The notes below the pieces were generated by a model, which was given only the letters and a program-made list of their open reading frames with translations, was not told the origin of the DNA and did no database searches. Shown here one piece after another: positions 8,143 to 16,566 of a stretch of DNA of 46,072 nucleotides. This DNA comes from 2-12-FULL-42-15 sp964196565 (GTDB lineage: Bacteria; Pseudomonadota; Gammaproteobacteria; Coxiellales; Coxiellaceae), in NCBI GenBank assembly GCA_964196565.1, contig CAXMUH010000112.1, forward strand, positions 1-46,072. The letters are read 5' to 3'. The position numbers and the translations under genes are program-made. Positions within the stretch are counted from its first letter, which is position 1, and each line of letters opens with the position of its first letter.

Positions 8143-8592
8143 TTAAACAGACTTTATATTCATCTGCAGAGCCGCAATAGTACAGTTCGCGCCATTTAAT
8201 TGTTGCCACTTAATAGTTGAAGGCCCAAAATAACTGGTTGGAAGATTAAATGAACCACTCACCTTACCGTATTTATCCTGCCAACCAAAGGGAAGCGAAT
8301 TCACACTAAATGTAGAAACTTGACCGATCGTGCCAAGCGTATCATTAATCGTGCATTTGCCATTACTGACCTTAAAACTGTCCACAACGAGACTTCTATT
8401 ATAAGGGATTTTACCCGCCACGCCCATGTGAACCACCAGCGTCACGCTTGTGCCAGTTTTAGCATCTGTACCAGCGTAGGTAAAACTAGCAGGACTGTTT
8501 AGAAGCGCTGGACTTGCTATAGCAAAAGATGAAAGACCAATTAGTGAAACGGCGCCCAGAAGGGTTATTATTGATTTGCTGCGATATATCAT
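8143..8592 (-). CDS. Small secreted protein of unknown function
   Basis: A 149-aa protein with a clear Sec signal peptide: MIYRSKS, a hydrophobic core IITLLGAVSLIGLSSF, then AIA as the likely cleavage site before SPALLNS. The mature part of about 120 residues looks beta-rich and has two cysteines (GKCTIND and GANCTIAAL) that could form a disulfide in the periplasm. The start at 8592 is chosen because GAGAGG lies about 10 bp upstream; the frame extends six codons further. It appears monocistronic. No family is recognised; a pilin-like or adhesin-like periplasmic role is only a guess. Confidence 0.7.
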   Translation of the reverse strand: MIYRSKSIITLLGAVSLIGLSSFAIASPALLNSPASFTYAGTDAKTGTSVTLVVHMGVAGKIPYNRSLVVDSFKVSNGKCTINDTLGTIGQVSTFSVNSLPFGWQDKYGKVSGSFNLPTSYFGPSTIKWQQLNGANCTIAALQMNIKSV

Positions 8593-8705
8593 AGGGTTAA
8601 AACCTCTCATAATTTAAGAATTATTTTTAGTAATCCCTACTCTAAAGAGACAGCCCTATCTAAATATCATACTATTCTACACGACAAAGCATATTTGTAA
8701 AGTTT

Positions 8706-8793
8706 CAACTAGGCGTATCCGGTACGCCTAGTTGGGTGCGGCAACTCTATGTTTCTTATTTATTTTCAACATGCGTAAATGGTACTACGCAGC
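8706..8793. repeat. Left copy of a ~90-bp direct repeat derived from the hemE 3' end
   Basis: This segment matches 9408-9497 almost base for base: the palindrome AACTAGGCGTA-TCCGG-TACGCCTAGTT (8707-8733), then GGGTGCGGCAACTCTATG, an AT-rich spacer, and TTTTCAACATGCGTAAATGG, a decayed copy of the last codons of hemE with one base lost. It also covers the end of higA, whose TAG stop (8785-8787) lies in the repeat. Confidence 0.85.
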
Positions 8794-9078
8794 TTCATCA
8801 ATTTTATCAAAATCTATTTTCTTTAGCTTTGGACGCTTTTCATGCCATAAATCATATTGCGCCTGCATCACCATCCAACTTTCGGGGGACCGGCCTAATA
8901 CGGCAGATAGTCGGTGCGCCATTTCAGGTGAAACTGCACTATCGCCATTGATTAAACGATTAATAGTAGATGGTGCAACTTTAAGATGCCCTGCCAAATA
9001 TCTAATGCTTAAATCAAATGGCTCAAGATAAGTTGCCTTAATAAAAGCACCAGGATGCGGTGGATTGTGCATGTTCAT
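8785..9078 (-). CDS. higA: HigA-family antitoxin, HTH repressor
   Basis: A 97-aa XRE-type helix-turn-helix protein of the HigA (VapI-like) family. The family opening HPGAFIKATYLEPFDLSI is followed by the HTH LAGHLKVAPSTINRLINGDS and the typical AHRLSAVLGRSPESWMVMQ. HigA binds and neutralises HigB and represses the shared promoter. Its start codon overlaps the higB stop by one base (TAATG), the toxin-first order usual for higBA. The last codons and stop lie in sequence matching the 3' end of hemE, so the present C-terminus may have been set by the insertion. Confidence 0.9.
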   Translation of the reverse strand: MNMHNPPHPGAFIKATYLEPFDLSIRYLAGHLKVAPSTINRLINGDSAVSPEMAHRLSAVLGRSPESWMVMQAQYDLWHEKRPKLKKIDFDKIDEAA

Positions 9079-9356
9079 TAGTGGTAATCCTCATAATTTA
9101 AAATATATATATCGCCCTTTATAAATTCAAATGTTAAGCGCCAATTTTTATTCACACGAATAGACCAAAGTGTTTTTTTAACCCCCTTCAACCTATGAAG
9201 ATGATAGCCTGGGATATTCATGTCTTCTATCACAGTTGCTGTATGCAATGCAGCAAGTTGCATTTGCAGGCGCACAGAATGTTGGCTTTTAATACCGCTT
9301 GTTTTCCCTGTTTCAAAAAACAAACGTAGTCCTTTATGTTTAAATGTTTTGATCAT
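9078..9356 (-). CDS. higB: HigB-family mRNA interferase toxin
   Basis: A 92-aa RelE-superfamily toxin. The start MIKTFKHKGLRLFFETG is standard for HigB, so the ATG at 9356 is preferred; the frame is open nine codons further. Other family marks are LHRLKG, WSIRVNKNWRLTFEF, and the end DIYILNYEDYH. HigB cleaves ribosome-bound mRNA when free of HigA. Key basic and aromatic residues of the fold (R in SIRVNKNWR, C-terminal EDYH) are intact, so it looks functional. The pair is the whole cargo between two direct repeats at the hemE end. Confidence 0.92.
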   Translation of the reverse strand: MIKTFKHKGLRLFFETGKTSGIKSQHSVRLQMQLAALHTATVIEDMNIPGYHLHRLKGVKKTLWSIRVNKNWRLTFEFIKGDIYILNYEDYH

Positions 9357-9407
9357 ATGTAAATATAGCATGTTGCGCAACACGAGTCAATTGGCACCGC
9401 ATCTGCT

Positions 9408-9497
9408 CAACTAGGCGTATCTGGTACGCCGAGTTGGGTGCGGCAACTCTATGTTTTCTATTTATTTATTTTCAACATTGCGTAAATGGTACTACAG
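9408..9497. repeat. Right copy of the ~90-bp direct repeat, including the true hemE 3' end
   Basis: This copy contains the functional end of hemE (stop TGA at 9472-9474) and the same palindrome as the left copy with two changes (TCTGG in the loop, GCCGAGTT in the right arm). The two copies bracket higBA. The palindrome has no T run after it on the minus strand, so it is not a classical Rho-independent terminator, though it could still form a hairpin at the hemE mRNA 3' end. Confidence 0.85.
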
Positions 9498-10539
9498 CTT
9501 TGGTGATGGTATCAACCAACGCTTCTACATTTTCAATCGGAGTGGATTTATCGATTCCGTGACCCAGGTTGAATACGTGACCGGAGCCTGGGCCATATTG
9601 AAGTAAAATTTCTTTCACTGCTTTATGGACGCTGTCCGGGGTGCCATACAATGCCAACGGGTCTAAATTTCCTTGCAACGCAACTTTATTACCCACCCGC
9701 CTACGCGCATCGGTTAAATTAACCGTCCAATCTAAACCAACCGCATCACAACCTGCATTTGCGGTTTGTTCCAACCAATTACCGCCGTTTTTTGTAAAGA
9801 AAATAAGTGGGATTTTATTGCCATTAAATTCACGTAAAACACGCTGACCAATTTGTTGCATATAATTCAAAGAAAATTGTGAATAGGTCAAAGAAGATAA
9901 AACGCCGCCCCAACTATCAAATAACATAATAATTCTCGCGCCTGCTTTTATTTGTGCGTTGATATATTCAACAGTAATATCAGTTAATAATTGCAATAAC
10001 GCATGCAAGATTTGTGGGTTTTTATAAACCATGGTGCGAATGGTTTGAAAATGATTTGCGTTTTGACCTTCTACCATATAACAACCTACCGTCCACGGGC
10101 TTCCTGCAAAGCCAATTAATGGCACCCGATTATCGAGTGCTTTAACCGTCATGGAAACAGCATCGCTGACATAGCTTAATTTTTCTATTGCCGCATCCAT
10201 CGATAAATTTTGTAAATCTTTGAGCGAGCGAACCGGGTTATGCACCACCGGCCCAACTGTTTTTATATATTCTAAATTAAATCCAAGTGCATCGACCACC
10301 GTTAAAATATCACTAAAAATAATCGCTGCATCTAAATCAAATCGCGCCAAAGGCTGTAAAGTCGCCTCACAGGCTAACTCAGGGGTTTTGCAAAACTGAA
10401 TAAAATCTGGGTTTTCAGCGCGCAACTTTCGAAACTCCGGCAAATAACGCCCTGCTTGGCGCATGATCCACATCGGGGTGCGGTCTACCGGCTCACGCAT
10501 TAACGCTTTCAGTATTCGATCGTTCTTAAGTTTATTCAT
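9472..10539 (-). CDS. hemE: Uroporphyrinogen decarboxylase
   Basis: HemE removes four carboxyl groups from uroporphyrinogen III to give coproporphyrinogen III in heme synthesis. The 355-aa protein has both family signatures: PMWIMRQAGRYLPEFR near the N-terminus, whose Arg residues bind substrate carboxylates, and GFAGSPWTVGCYMVEG around residue 145. The catalytic Asp is in AIIFSDIL. Length is normal. Its ATG overlaps the uvrA stop by 4 bp (ATGA), implying coupling. Its 3' end is the right-hand copy of the direct repeat that flanks higBA. Confidence 0.97.
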   Translation of the reverse strand: MNKLKNDRILKALMREPVDRTPMWIMRQAGRYLPEFRKLRAENPDFIQFCKTPELACEATLQPLARFDLDAAIIFSDILTVVDALGFNLEYIKTVGPVVHNPVRSLKDLQNLSMDAAIEKLSYVSDAVSMTVKALDNRVPLIGFAGSPWTVGCYMVEGQNANHFQTIRTMVYKNPQILHALLQLLTDITVEYINAQIKAGARIIMLFDSWGGVLSSLTYSQFSLNYMQQIGQRVLREFNGNKIPLIFFTKNGGNWLEQTANAGCDAVGLDWTVNLTDARRRVGNKVALQGNLDPLALYGTPDSVHKAVKEILLQYGPGSGHVFNLGHGIDKSTPIENVEALVDTITKAVVPFTQC

Positions 10540-13361
10540 TTTAATGCCTTTTTCAAAAATGCGCCCGTATAAGATTTTTTATTTTTTGCAACGGTTTCTG
10601 GTGTTCCGGTTGCAACCACCGTGCCACCACCATCACCGCCTTCAGGACCCAAATCAATTATCCAATCAGCTACTTTAATGACATCAAGATTATGCTCGAT
10701 CACCACAATGGTATTGCCGTTTTCACGCAAACGAAACAACACTTGCAATAACTGCGAAATATCTTGGAAATGCAAACCGGTGGTCGGCTCATCCAGAATA
10801 TAGAGCGTTTGCCCAGTATCACGCTTGGATAACTCGCGTGATAATTTAATTCGCTGCGCCTCGCCTCCAGATAAAGTCGTCGCACTCTGCCCTAAAGTAA
10901 TATAAGACAAGCCAACGTCCATTAGGGTTTGCAATTTACGCTTAAGAACAGGCACCGCATCAAAAAATTCCACAGCCTCTTCTACAGTCATTTGCAACAC
11001 TTCATAAATATTTTTACCTTTATAATGCACCTCTAGAGTTTCGCGATTATAACGTTTGGATTTACAAGTGTCACAAACCACATAAATATCGGCTAAAAAG
11101 TGCATTTCTACTTTAATTAGCCCATCGCCTTCACACGCCTCACAACGCCCACCTTTGACATTAAAACTAAAGCGCCCTACTTTATATCCACGCGCACGTG
11201 ATTCAGGCGTGCCTGCAAAAAGTTCGCGAATCGGAGTAAACAATCCCGTGTAAGTTGCGGGATTTGATCTCGGTGTGCGTCCAATAGGACTCTGATCGAT
11301 CGCAATGACTTTATCTAAATGTTCCAAGCCCTCGAGCCTTTTATAAGGACCAATGGATAATAATGTAGCCCTGTTTAACTTGTGTGCCGCCAATGGATAT
11401 AAAGTTGCATTAATCAAACTGGACTTGCCCGAACCTGAAACTCCGGTAATGCAGGTCAATAATCCCAATGGAATCTCAACAGTAATATTTTTCAAGTTAT
11501 TACAAGTAGCACCGACTAATTTTAACTGTTGGCGACAGGTATTCTCTAATCGCCTTTTTGGCAATGCAATGCTTCTTTCACCACTTAAATATTGTCCGGT
11601 AAGTGATGCGGGATTTCGCATAATCTCATGCGGCGAGCCTTCAGCCACAATCTGGCCACCATACACACCAGCACCTGGGCCAATATCCAGCACATGATCT
11701 GCGGATAATATCGCTTCCTCATCGTGTTCGACCACGATGACGGTATTACCCAAATCACGCAAATGGGTTAAGGTTTTTAACAGGCGATCATTATCACGCT
11801 GATGCAACCCAATGGAGGGTTCATCTAATATATACATCACCCCAACCAAACCCGAACCAATTTGACTTGCCAAGCGAATACGTTGCGCCTCGCCCCCAGA
11901 CAATGTATCTGAGCCTCTAGCTAGAGTTAAATAATTTAACCCAACATCCACCAAAAATCCTAAGCGCGCATTCACTTCTTTTAGAATTTTACTGGCAATT
12001 TTACCGCGCCTACCCGGAAGTTTTACTTTTTGAAAAAATTCTTGGCACTCACCAATCGACATTTTCGTCACTTCAGGTAAATTTATCCCTTTGATAAAAA
12101 CAAATCTGGCTTCAAGGCGAAGCCTTGCCCCACCACAATCCTCGCAAGCTGCCATCGTTAAATATTTGGCGAGATCATCTCGAACCGCATTGGACTCCGT
12201 TTCACGATAACGCCGCTCCATATTAGGAATAACGCCTTCAAAAGGATGCAGACGTTCTATTTTATTACCCTTGTGATTCACATACTGAAATAAAATTTCT
12301 TGTTCACCTGAACCATACAAAATGACATTTTTAATCTTTTTTGTCAGTCGATTAAAGGGCGTATTAATATCAAATGCATAATGATCTGCGAGCGAACACA
12401 ATAATTGATAATAATACATGGTGCGTCGATCCCAACCTCGAATCGCGCCATCGGCCAAACTCATTTCATCATCAACAATCACTTTGCTGATATCAAAAGT
12501 TTGCTGTACACCTAAACCGTCACACTCAGGACATGCGCCAACGGGATTATTAAAAGAAAATAATCGCGGCTCTAACTCTTCTAAACTATAACCACATGTC
12601 GGACACGCGAAATTAGCTGAAAAAGTAATTTCTTTTAATTTTGTGCCTCGCATCGGCGCTACAATTGCCAAACCTTCACTAAGTCTTAATGCGTTTTCAA
12701 ATGACTCGGCCAGTCGGATCGAAACTTCGTCTCGTACTTTTACTCGATCGACCACCACTTCGATGGTGTGCTTTTGGCGTAAATTCAACTTTGGTGCTTC
12801 GTCCAGTTCATAAACTGTGCCATCAATTCTGGCACGCAAATATCCCTGTACGCGCAATCGATCTAACAATTGCACATGTTCACCTTTGCGCGACTTAACC
12901 ACCGGCGCCAAAATCATCACAGCGGTCTCTTCAGGCAACGCCAAAACAAGATCAACCATTTGGCTTACTGTTTGTGCTTCAAGGACCGTGTTATGTTCAT
13001 GACAACGCGGCTCGCCCACGCGCGCATATAATAAACGCAGATAATCATAAATTTCGGTAATCGTACCCACGGTTGAACGCGGATTATGTGAAGTTGATTT
13101 TTGTTCAATCGCAATTGCCGGTGATAAGCCTTCAATTAAATCGACTTCTGGCTTTTCCATCATCGATAAAAATTGACGAGCATACGAAGATAACGACTCA
13201 ACGTAGCGCCGTTGTCCTTCAGCATACAAGGTATCAAATGCCAGTGAAGATTTGCCTGAGCCAGAAAGCCCTGTAATTACAATCAATTGATCTCTTGGTA
13301 AATCAATATCGATATTTTTAAGATTATGCGTCCTAACACCACGCAGCTTTATTTCATTCAT
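10536..13361 (-). CDS. uvrA: Excinuclease ABC subunit A
   Basis: UvrA is the damage-sensing ATPase of nucleotide-excision repair; it loads UvrB at lesions. The 941-aa protein has two ABC ATPase halves: Walker A GLSGSGKSSLAFDT near residue 31 and GVSGSGKSSL near 643, with ABC signatures LSGGEAQRIRLA (about 485) and LSGGEAQRIKLSRE (about 830). Zinc modules CPTC...CPEC (about 254-283) and CEAC...CDTC (about 738-765) are present. Length equals E. coli UvrA. It diverges from yajR, with a 200-bp shared upstream region in which I could not find a convincing LexA box. Confidence 0.98.
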   Translation of the reverse strand: MNEIKLRGVRTHNLKNIDIDLPRDQLIVITGLSGSGKSSLAFDTLYAEGQRRYVESLSSYARQFLSMMEKPEVDLIEGLSPAIAIEQKSTSHNPRSTVGTITEIYDYLRLLYARVGEPRCHEHNTVLEAQTVSQMVDLVLALPEETAVMILAPVVKSRKGEHVQLLDRLRVQGYLRARIDGTVYELDEAPKLNLRQKHTIEVVVDRVKVRDEVSIRLAESFENALRLSEGLAIVAPMRGTKLKEITFSANFACPTCGYSLEELEPRLFSFNNPVGACPECDGLGVQQTFDISKVIVDDEMSLADGAIRGWDRRTMYYYQLLCSLADHYAFDINTPFNRLTKKIKNVILYGSGEQEILFQYVNHKGNKIERLHPFEGVIPNMERRYRETESNAVRDDLAKYLTMAACEDCGGARLRLEARFVFIKGINLPEVTKMSIGECQEFFQKVKLPGRRGKIASKILKEVNARLGFLVDVGLNYLTLARGSDTLSGGEAQRIRLASQIGSGLVGVMYILDEPSIGLHQRDNDRLLKTLTHLRDLGNTVIVVEHDEEAILSADHVLDIGPGAGVYGGQIVAEGSPHEIMRNPASLTGQYLSGERSIALPKRRLENTCRQQLKLVGATCNNLKNITVEIPLGLLTCITGVSGSGKSSLINATLYPLAAHKLNRATLLSIGPYKRLEGLEHLDKVIAIDQSPIGRTPRSNPATYTGLFTPIRELFAGTPESRARGYKVGRFSFNVKGGRCEACEGDGLIKVEMHFLADIYVVCDTCKSKRYNRETLEVHYKGKNIYEVLQMTVEEAVEFFDAVPVLKRKLQTLMDVGLSYITLGQSATTLSGGEAQRIKLSRELSKRDTGQTLYILDEPTTGLHFQDISQLLQVLFRLRENGNTIVVIEHNLDVIKVADWIIDLGPEGGDGGGTVVATGTPETVAKNKKSYTGAFLKKALK

Positions 13362-13562
13362 TGTTCAAAATTTCTCAGGGTTGACACTAAAGGGGGATTA
13401 TTATATCAATTATCTGAGCAAACTGAGACATTAAAATTACAAAATAACGCACAGCCACAGGTAGTCTCAGTTTACAAAATGCAGTATCATAAAGGCCTAA
13501 TTTTAAGTGAGCAAATTAGCTCAAAATAATTACAACAAATGCAGGCGCCAGGTATTTTAGCA

Positions 13563-14930
13563 ATGACAAATAATGAACAGAAAGCAGTCACCTCACTCGC
13601 AATAATAATGGCATGTCGCATGCTCGGGCTGTTTATGATTCTGCCTGTTTTTTCACTTTATGCAACCCACCTTAAATACGCTACACCCACACTCATTGGA
13701 CTTGCACTCGGTGTTTATGGCTTAACTCAAGCATGCCTGCAAATCCCTTTTGGTAGCCTTTCCGATCGTATCGGGCGCAAAAAAGTCATCACCATCGGAT
13801 TAATTATTTTTGCTATTGGTAGTATTGTTGCTGCAATGTCTCACTCTATTTACGGCATTATTATCGGCCGCGCCATTCAAGGTGCTGGCGCCATTGGCAG
13901 CACGATTTTAGCTTTAGCCGCTGATTTAACCCGTGATGAAAATCGAGTTAAAGCCATGGCCAGCATCGGCCTTGCGATCGGCTTATCTTTTATGGTGGCG
14001 ATGGTTGCAGGACCCCTGCTTAATCATTGGGTGCATCTTTCAGGAATATTCTGGGCGATTTTAGTGCTAAGCATCCTTTCATTGGTGTTGGTTCATACGA
14101 TTTTACCGAACCCACCAAAACTAATCGCCAACCCGAATACAGAATATCAATCAAACCAATTTTTAGCGGTTTTAAAAAATAAGCAACTGCTACGCTTGGA
14201 TCTCGGCATTTTTACAATGCATGCGATGTTAACCGCTACTTTTATTGCGATACCTATTTTATTAACTCACACTTTAAAAATAAGCCAATTTGATCAAGTT
14301 ATTTTATACGTCATTATTTTACCGCTGGCATTTATGATTATGCTGCCTTTTATTATAGTTGGTGAAAAAAAACGCAAACTCAAGACCTTCTTTATTGGTT
14401 CAATTGTTGCGCTAATTCTAGCTGAGGTTGCATTAGCATCATTTAAGCTGCACTTTATTGTAATCGCCATCGCCATGCTCTTATTTTTTACTGCATTTAC
14501 TTTATTAGAAGCTTCATTACCCTCAATTGTTTCAAAAATCGCACCCATTCAACGCAAAGGCACTGCAATGGGGGTTTATTCTACCTCACAATTCCTAGGG
14601 ATCTTTATTGGTGGCAGCATTGGAGGGGTTATTTATACTCACTTCCATTTAATTGGATTATTTTTATTCTGTGCGCTACTTGGATTGTTCTGGCTATGTT
14701 TTGCACTATCTATGAAGCATCCTCCCTACTTATCAACGCTTATTTTTAAAGTTAAAGATTCGGTTTTTCACAAATTTGATGAGCTTCAGCAACAACTCAA
14801 TACCACTCAAGGTGTTGGAGAAATTTCTGCAATGCCAACAGAAGGACTGATTTATATCAAAGCAGATAAGAAAATTATTGACAAAGAGCAATTGCGAAAG
14901 CTAATTGATGCGTGTACTCTACGTCAATAA
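13563..14930 (+). CDS. yajR: MFS transporter, YajR-like
   Basis: A 455-aa major facilitator protein with 12 predicted membrane helices and a soluble C-terminal tail. MFS motif A appears as GSLSDRIGRKKVITIG between helices 2 and 3. The tail from about residue 390 (GVGEISAMPTEGLIYIKADK) resembles the ferredoxin-like YAM domain of E. coli YajR (454 aa). The start at 13563 has AGGT upstream and gives the family length; an in-frame ATG lies 24 bp upstream. YajR is a proposed drug/proton antiporter with unsettled substrate. The uvrA-MFS-ssb order is also seen in related gammaproteobacteria, to my knowledge. Confidence 0.85.
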   Translation: MTNNEQKAVTSLAIIMACRMLGLFMILPVFSLYATHLKYATPTLIGLALGVYGLTQACLQIPFGSLSDRIGRKKVITIGLIIFAIGSIVAAMSHSIYGIIIGRAIQGAGAIGSTILALAADLTRDENRVKAMASIGLAIGLSFMVAMVAGPLLNHWVHLSGIFWAILVLSILSLVLVHTILPNPPKLIANPNTEYQSNQFLAVLKNKQLLRLDLGIFTMHAMLTATFIAIPILLTHTLKISQFDQVILYVIILPLAFMIMLPFIIVGEKKRKLKTFFIGSIVALILAEVALASFKLHFIVIAIAMLLFFTAFTLLEASLPSIVSKIAPIQRKGTAMGVYSTSQFLGIFIGGSIGGVIYTHFHLIGLFLFCALLGLFWLCFALSMKHPPYLSTLIFKVKDSVFHKFDELQQQLNTTQGVGEISAMPTEGLIYIKADKKIIDKEQLRKLIDACTLRQ

Positions 14931-15001
14931 CCTTGAAAAATTTTACTGGAAGGCCGACAGCGATCGTTGGTTTAAGCACTATAAAAACAGGAGAGAGTAT
15001 A

Positions 15002-15463
15002 ATGGCCAGAGGCGTCAACAAAGTTATCTTAATAGGAAATCTAGGGAATGATCCCGAAGTGCGTTACACACCAAATGGTAATGCCGTAGCGAATGTTACC
15101 CTTGCCACCAGCATGACTTGGAGAGACAAGCAAACTGGAGAATTACAAGAACGAACTGAATGGCATCGTATCGTATTTTTTAATCGCTTAGCTGAAATCG
15201 TTGGCGAATATTTACATAAAGGTTCTAAAATCTATGTCGAAGGCAGTTTGCGTACTCGCAAATGGCAAGATAAAAGTGGCATCGATCGTTATACCACCGA
15301 AGTTATCGCAAATGAAATGCATATGCTAGATTCTCGCCATCACAGTAATAGCAACCAAGCAGGAAACGAAGCTGACAGTTCTTCAAAAGAGAAAAGTGGT
15401 ACAACTCAAGCAAGCAGCCCAACTGAGGGCAGCCCTGAATTTGATGATGATATTCCATTCTAA
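15002..15463 (+). CDS. ssb: Single-stranded DNA-binding protein
   Basis: SSB coats single-stranded DNA in replication, recombination and repair. The 153-aa protein starts MARGVNKVILIGNLGNDPEV, has the OB fold through about residue 112 (including WHRIVFFNRLAEI and GSKIYVEGSLRTRKW), a Ser/Asn-rich linker, and the acidic tip DDDIPF that recruits partner proteins. The start is fixed by AGGAGAGAG just upstream; the frame is open 30 codons further but those residues are not SSB-like. The gene lies 71 bp after yajR and diverges from uvrA, the common arrangement. Confidence 0.97.
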   Translation: MARGVNKVILIGNLGNDPEVRYTPNGNAVANVTLATSMTWRDKQTGELQERTEWHRIVFFNRLAEIVGEYLHKGSKIYVEGSLRTRKWQDKSGIDRYTTEVIANEMHMLDSRHHSNSNQAGNEADSSSKEKSGTTQASSPTEGSPEFDDDIPF

Positions 15464-15481
15464 CAACAAGTGAGACTTTAA

Positions 15482-16330
15482 ATGTCTGTTACGACCACTC
15501 TTAAAAAATTAATTGCTAGTCAACAGGCTACTGTAGCACCGGGTGTGTTCGATGGATTATCTGCACGCTTGGCTGAGCAAGCAGGCTTTAATGCAATTTA
15601 TGCCAGTGGCGGTGCCATTTCTCGCAGCTCCGGATTTCCCGATCTCGGTTTGCTGAGCTTTGATGAAGTTGCTACCCGCTTACAACAAATGGTTGAAGTA
15701 ACCCATATCCCAATTATTGCTGATGCCGATACCGGTTTTGGTAATGAAATTAATGTTCGGCGTACCTTTCGCACCTTGCAACGCATTGGTATAGCCGGCG
15801 CACATATTGAAGACCAACAAACACCTAAGCGATGCGGTCATTTAGATAATAAAACCCTTATCACCAAAGACGAAATGGTGATAAAAATTAAAGCTGCACG
15901 TCAAGCACTCACGGATAATGATTTTGTTTTAATTGCTCGCACTGATGCGATTGCGGTAGAAGGTTTTGATCGTGCAATCGAGCGCGCTAAAGCTTATCTT
16001 GAAGCCGGGGCTGATGTTATTTTTGTTGAAGCGCCACAATCAATTGAGCAAATTCAACAAATTGCTAAACATATCCCACAACCCAAATTAATTAATATGT
16101 TTTATGGCGGCAAAACACCGCTGGTCCCATTAGATGAACTTCAAAAAATGGGCTATGCACTGGTTATTATTCCATCTGACCTACAGCGTTCTGCCATTTA
16201 TGCAATGCAGCAAACGTTGCAGGCTATCAAAAAAGACGGCGACAGTAAAAGTTTAGCCGATCAGCTCACCACGTTTGATGAACGTGAAAAGATTATTGGT
16301 ACCAAAGATTATTTAGACGGCGCCTGTTGA
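15482..16330 (+). CDS. Isocitrate lyase/PEP mutase family enzyme
   Basis: A 282-aa TIM-barrel enzyme of the isocitrate lyase/phosphoenolpyruvate mutase superfamily. The core is clear: ADADTGFGN for metal binding, GAHIEDQ, and the catalytic loop KRCGH with its Cys, then IARTDAIAVEGFDRAIERA. In methylisocitrate lyase (PrpB) a later segment is NITEFG-xTP; here it is NMFYGGKTP, closer to dimethylmalate lyase or oxaloacetate decarboxylase-like members. No prpC/prpD neighbours exist. I therefore give the superfamily, not a substrate. It starts 18 bp after ssb and may be cotranscribed with it. Confidence 0.8.
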   Translation: MSVTTTLKKLIASQQATVAPGVFDGLSARLAEQAGFNAIYASGGAISRSSGFPDLGLLSFDEVATRLQQMVEVTHIPIIADADTGFGNEINVRRTFRTLQRIGIAGAHIEDQQTPKRCGHLDNKTLITKDEMVIKIKAARQALTDNDFVLIARTDAIAVEGFDRAIERAKAYLEAGADVIFVEAPQSIEQIQQIAKHIPQPKLINMFYGGKTPLVPLDELQKMGYALVIIPSDLQRSAIYAMQQTLQAIKKDGDSKSLADQLTTFDEREKIIGTKDYLDGAC

Positions 16331-16445
16331 TTGTGCATGTAATCTTTAACTAACTGCATACCAAGGTATCACTTGAATGTTGTTTCGCAACTGCCATTCA
16401 CTGCCCCCATAAATTAAACAACCCTTATCTTGGAAATAACACGCC

Positions 16446-16503
16446 GGGCGTAGCAAAATATGCAATTTGGGGGAATTATCAATTTGCATATTTTGCTACG
16501 CCC
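16446..16503. repeat. Long near-perfect hairpin, 20+ bp arms
   Basis: The left arm GGGCGTAGCAAAATATGCAA pairs perfectly with its complement ending at 16503, and the stem continues 3 bp after one mismatch. The loop is about 10 nt (GGGGGAATTAT region). The hairpin lies between two converging genes, 116 bp after the lyase-family gene. There is no T run directly after either arm, so it is not a simple terminator; it may be a MITE remnant or an mRNA 3'-end stabiliser. Confidence 0.75.
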
Positions 16504-16540
16504 AGCATGAGTTTCTAGTCAATGGAGGCAAACACAGAAT

Positions 16541-16560
16541 AAAAAAGCCTGGCCTCCAGA
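16541..16560 (-). terminator. Weak candidate terminator of the 932-aa gene
   Basis: On the minus strand, TCTGGAGGCCAGGC forms a short GC-rich stem (CTGG/CCAG) and is followed at once by six T residues. It lies directly after the stop of the 932-aa gene. The stem is short, so the call is tentative. Confidence 0.35.
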
Positions 16561-16566
16561 GTAAGC

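Noticed and set aside
8707..8733. Classical terminator for higA or hemE
   Set aside because: The hairpin is strong but no T run follows on the minus strand.
8732..9031. Plus-strand ORF across higA
   Set aside because: It is a shadow of the antitoxin gene; the minus-strand frame matches the HigA family along its full length.
13326..13529. Small plus-strand gene overlapping the uvrA start
   Set aside because: It runs antisense through the uvrA start, has no ribosome-binding site and no recognisable product; its sequence is upstream DNA of yajR and uvrA.
13362..13562. LexA (SOS) box in the uvrA-yajR divergent region
   Set aside because: No CTG-N10-CAG with an AT-rich centre could be found by eye.
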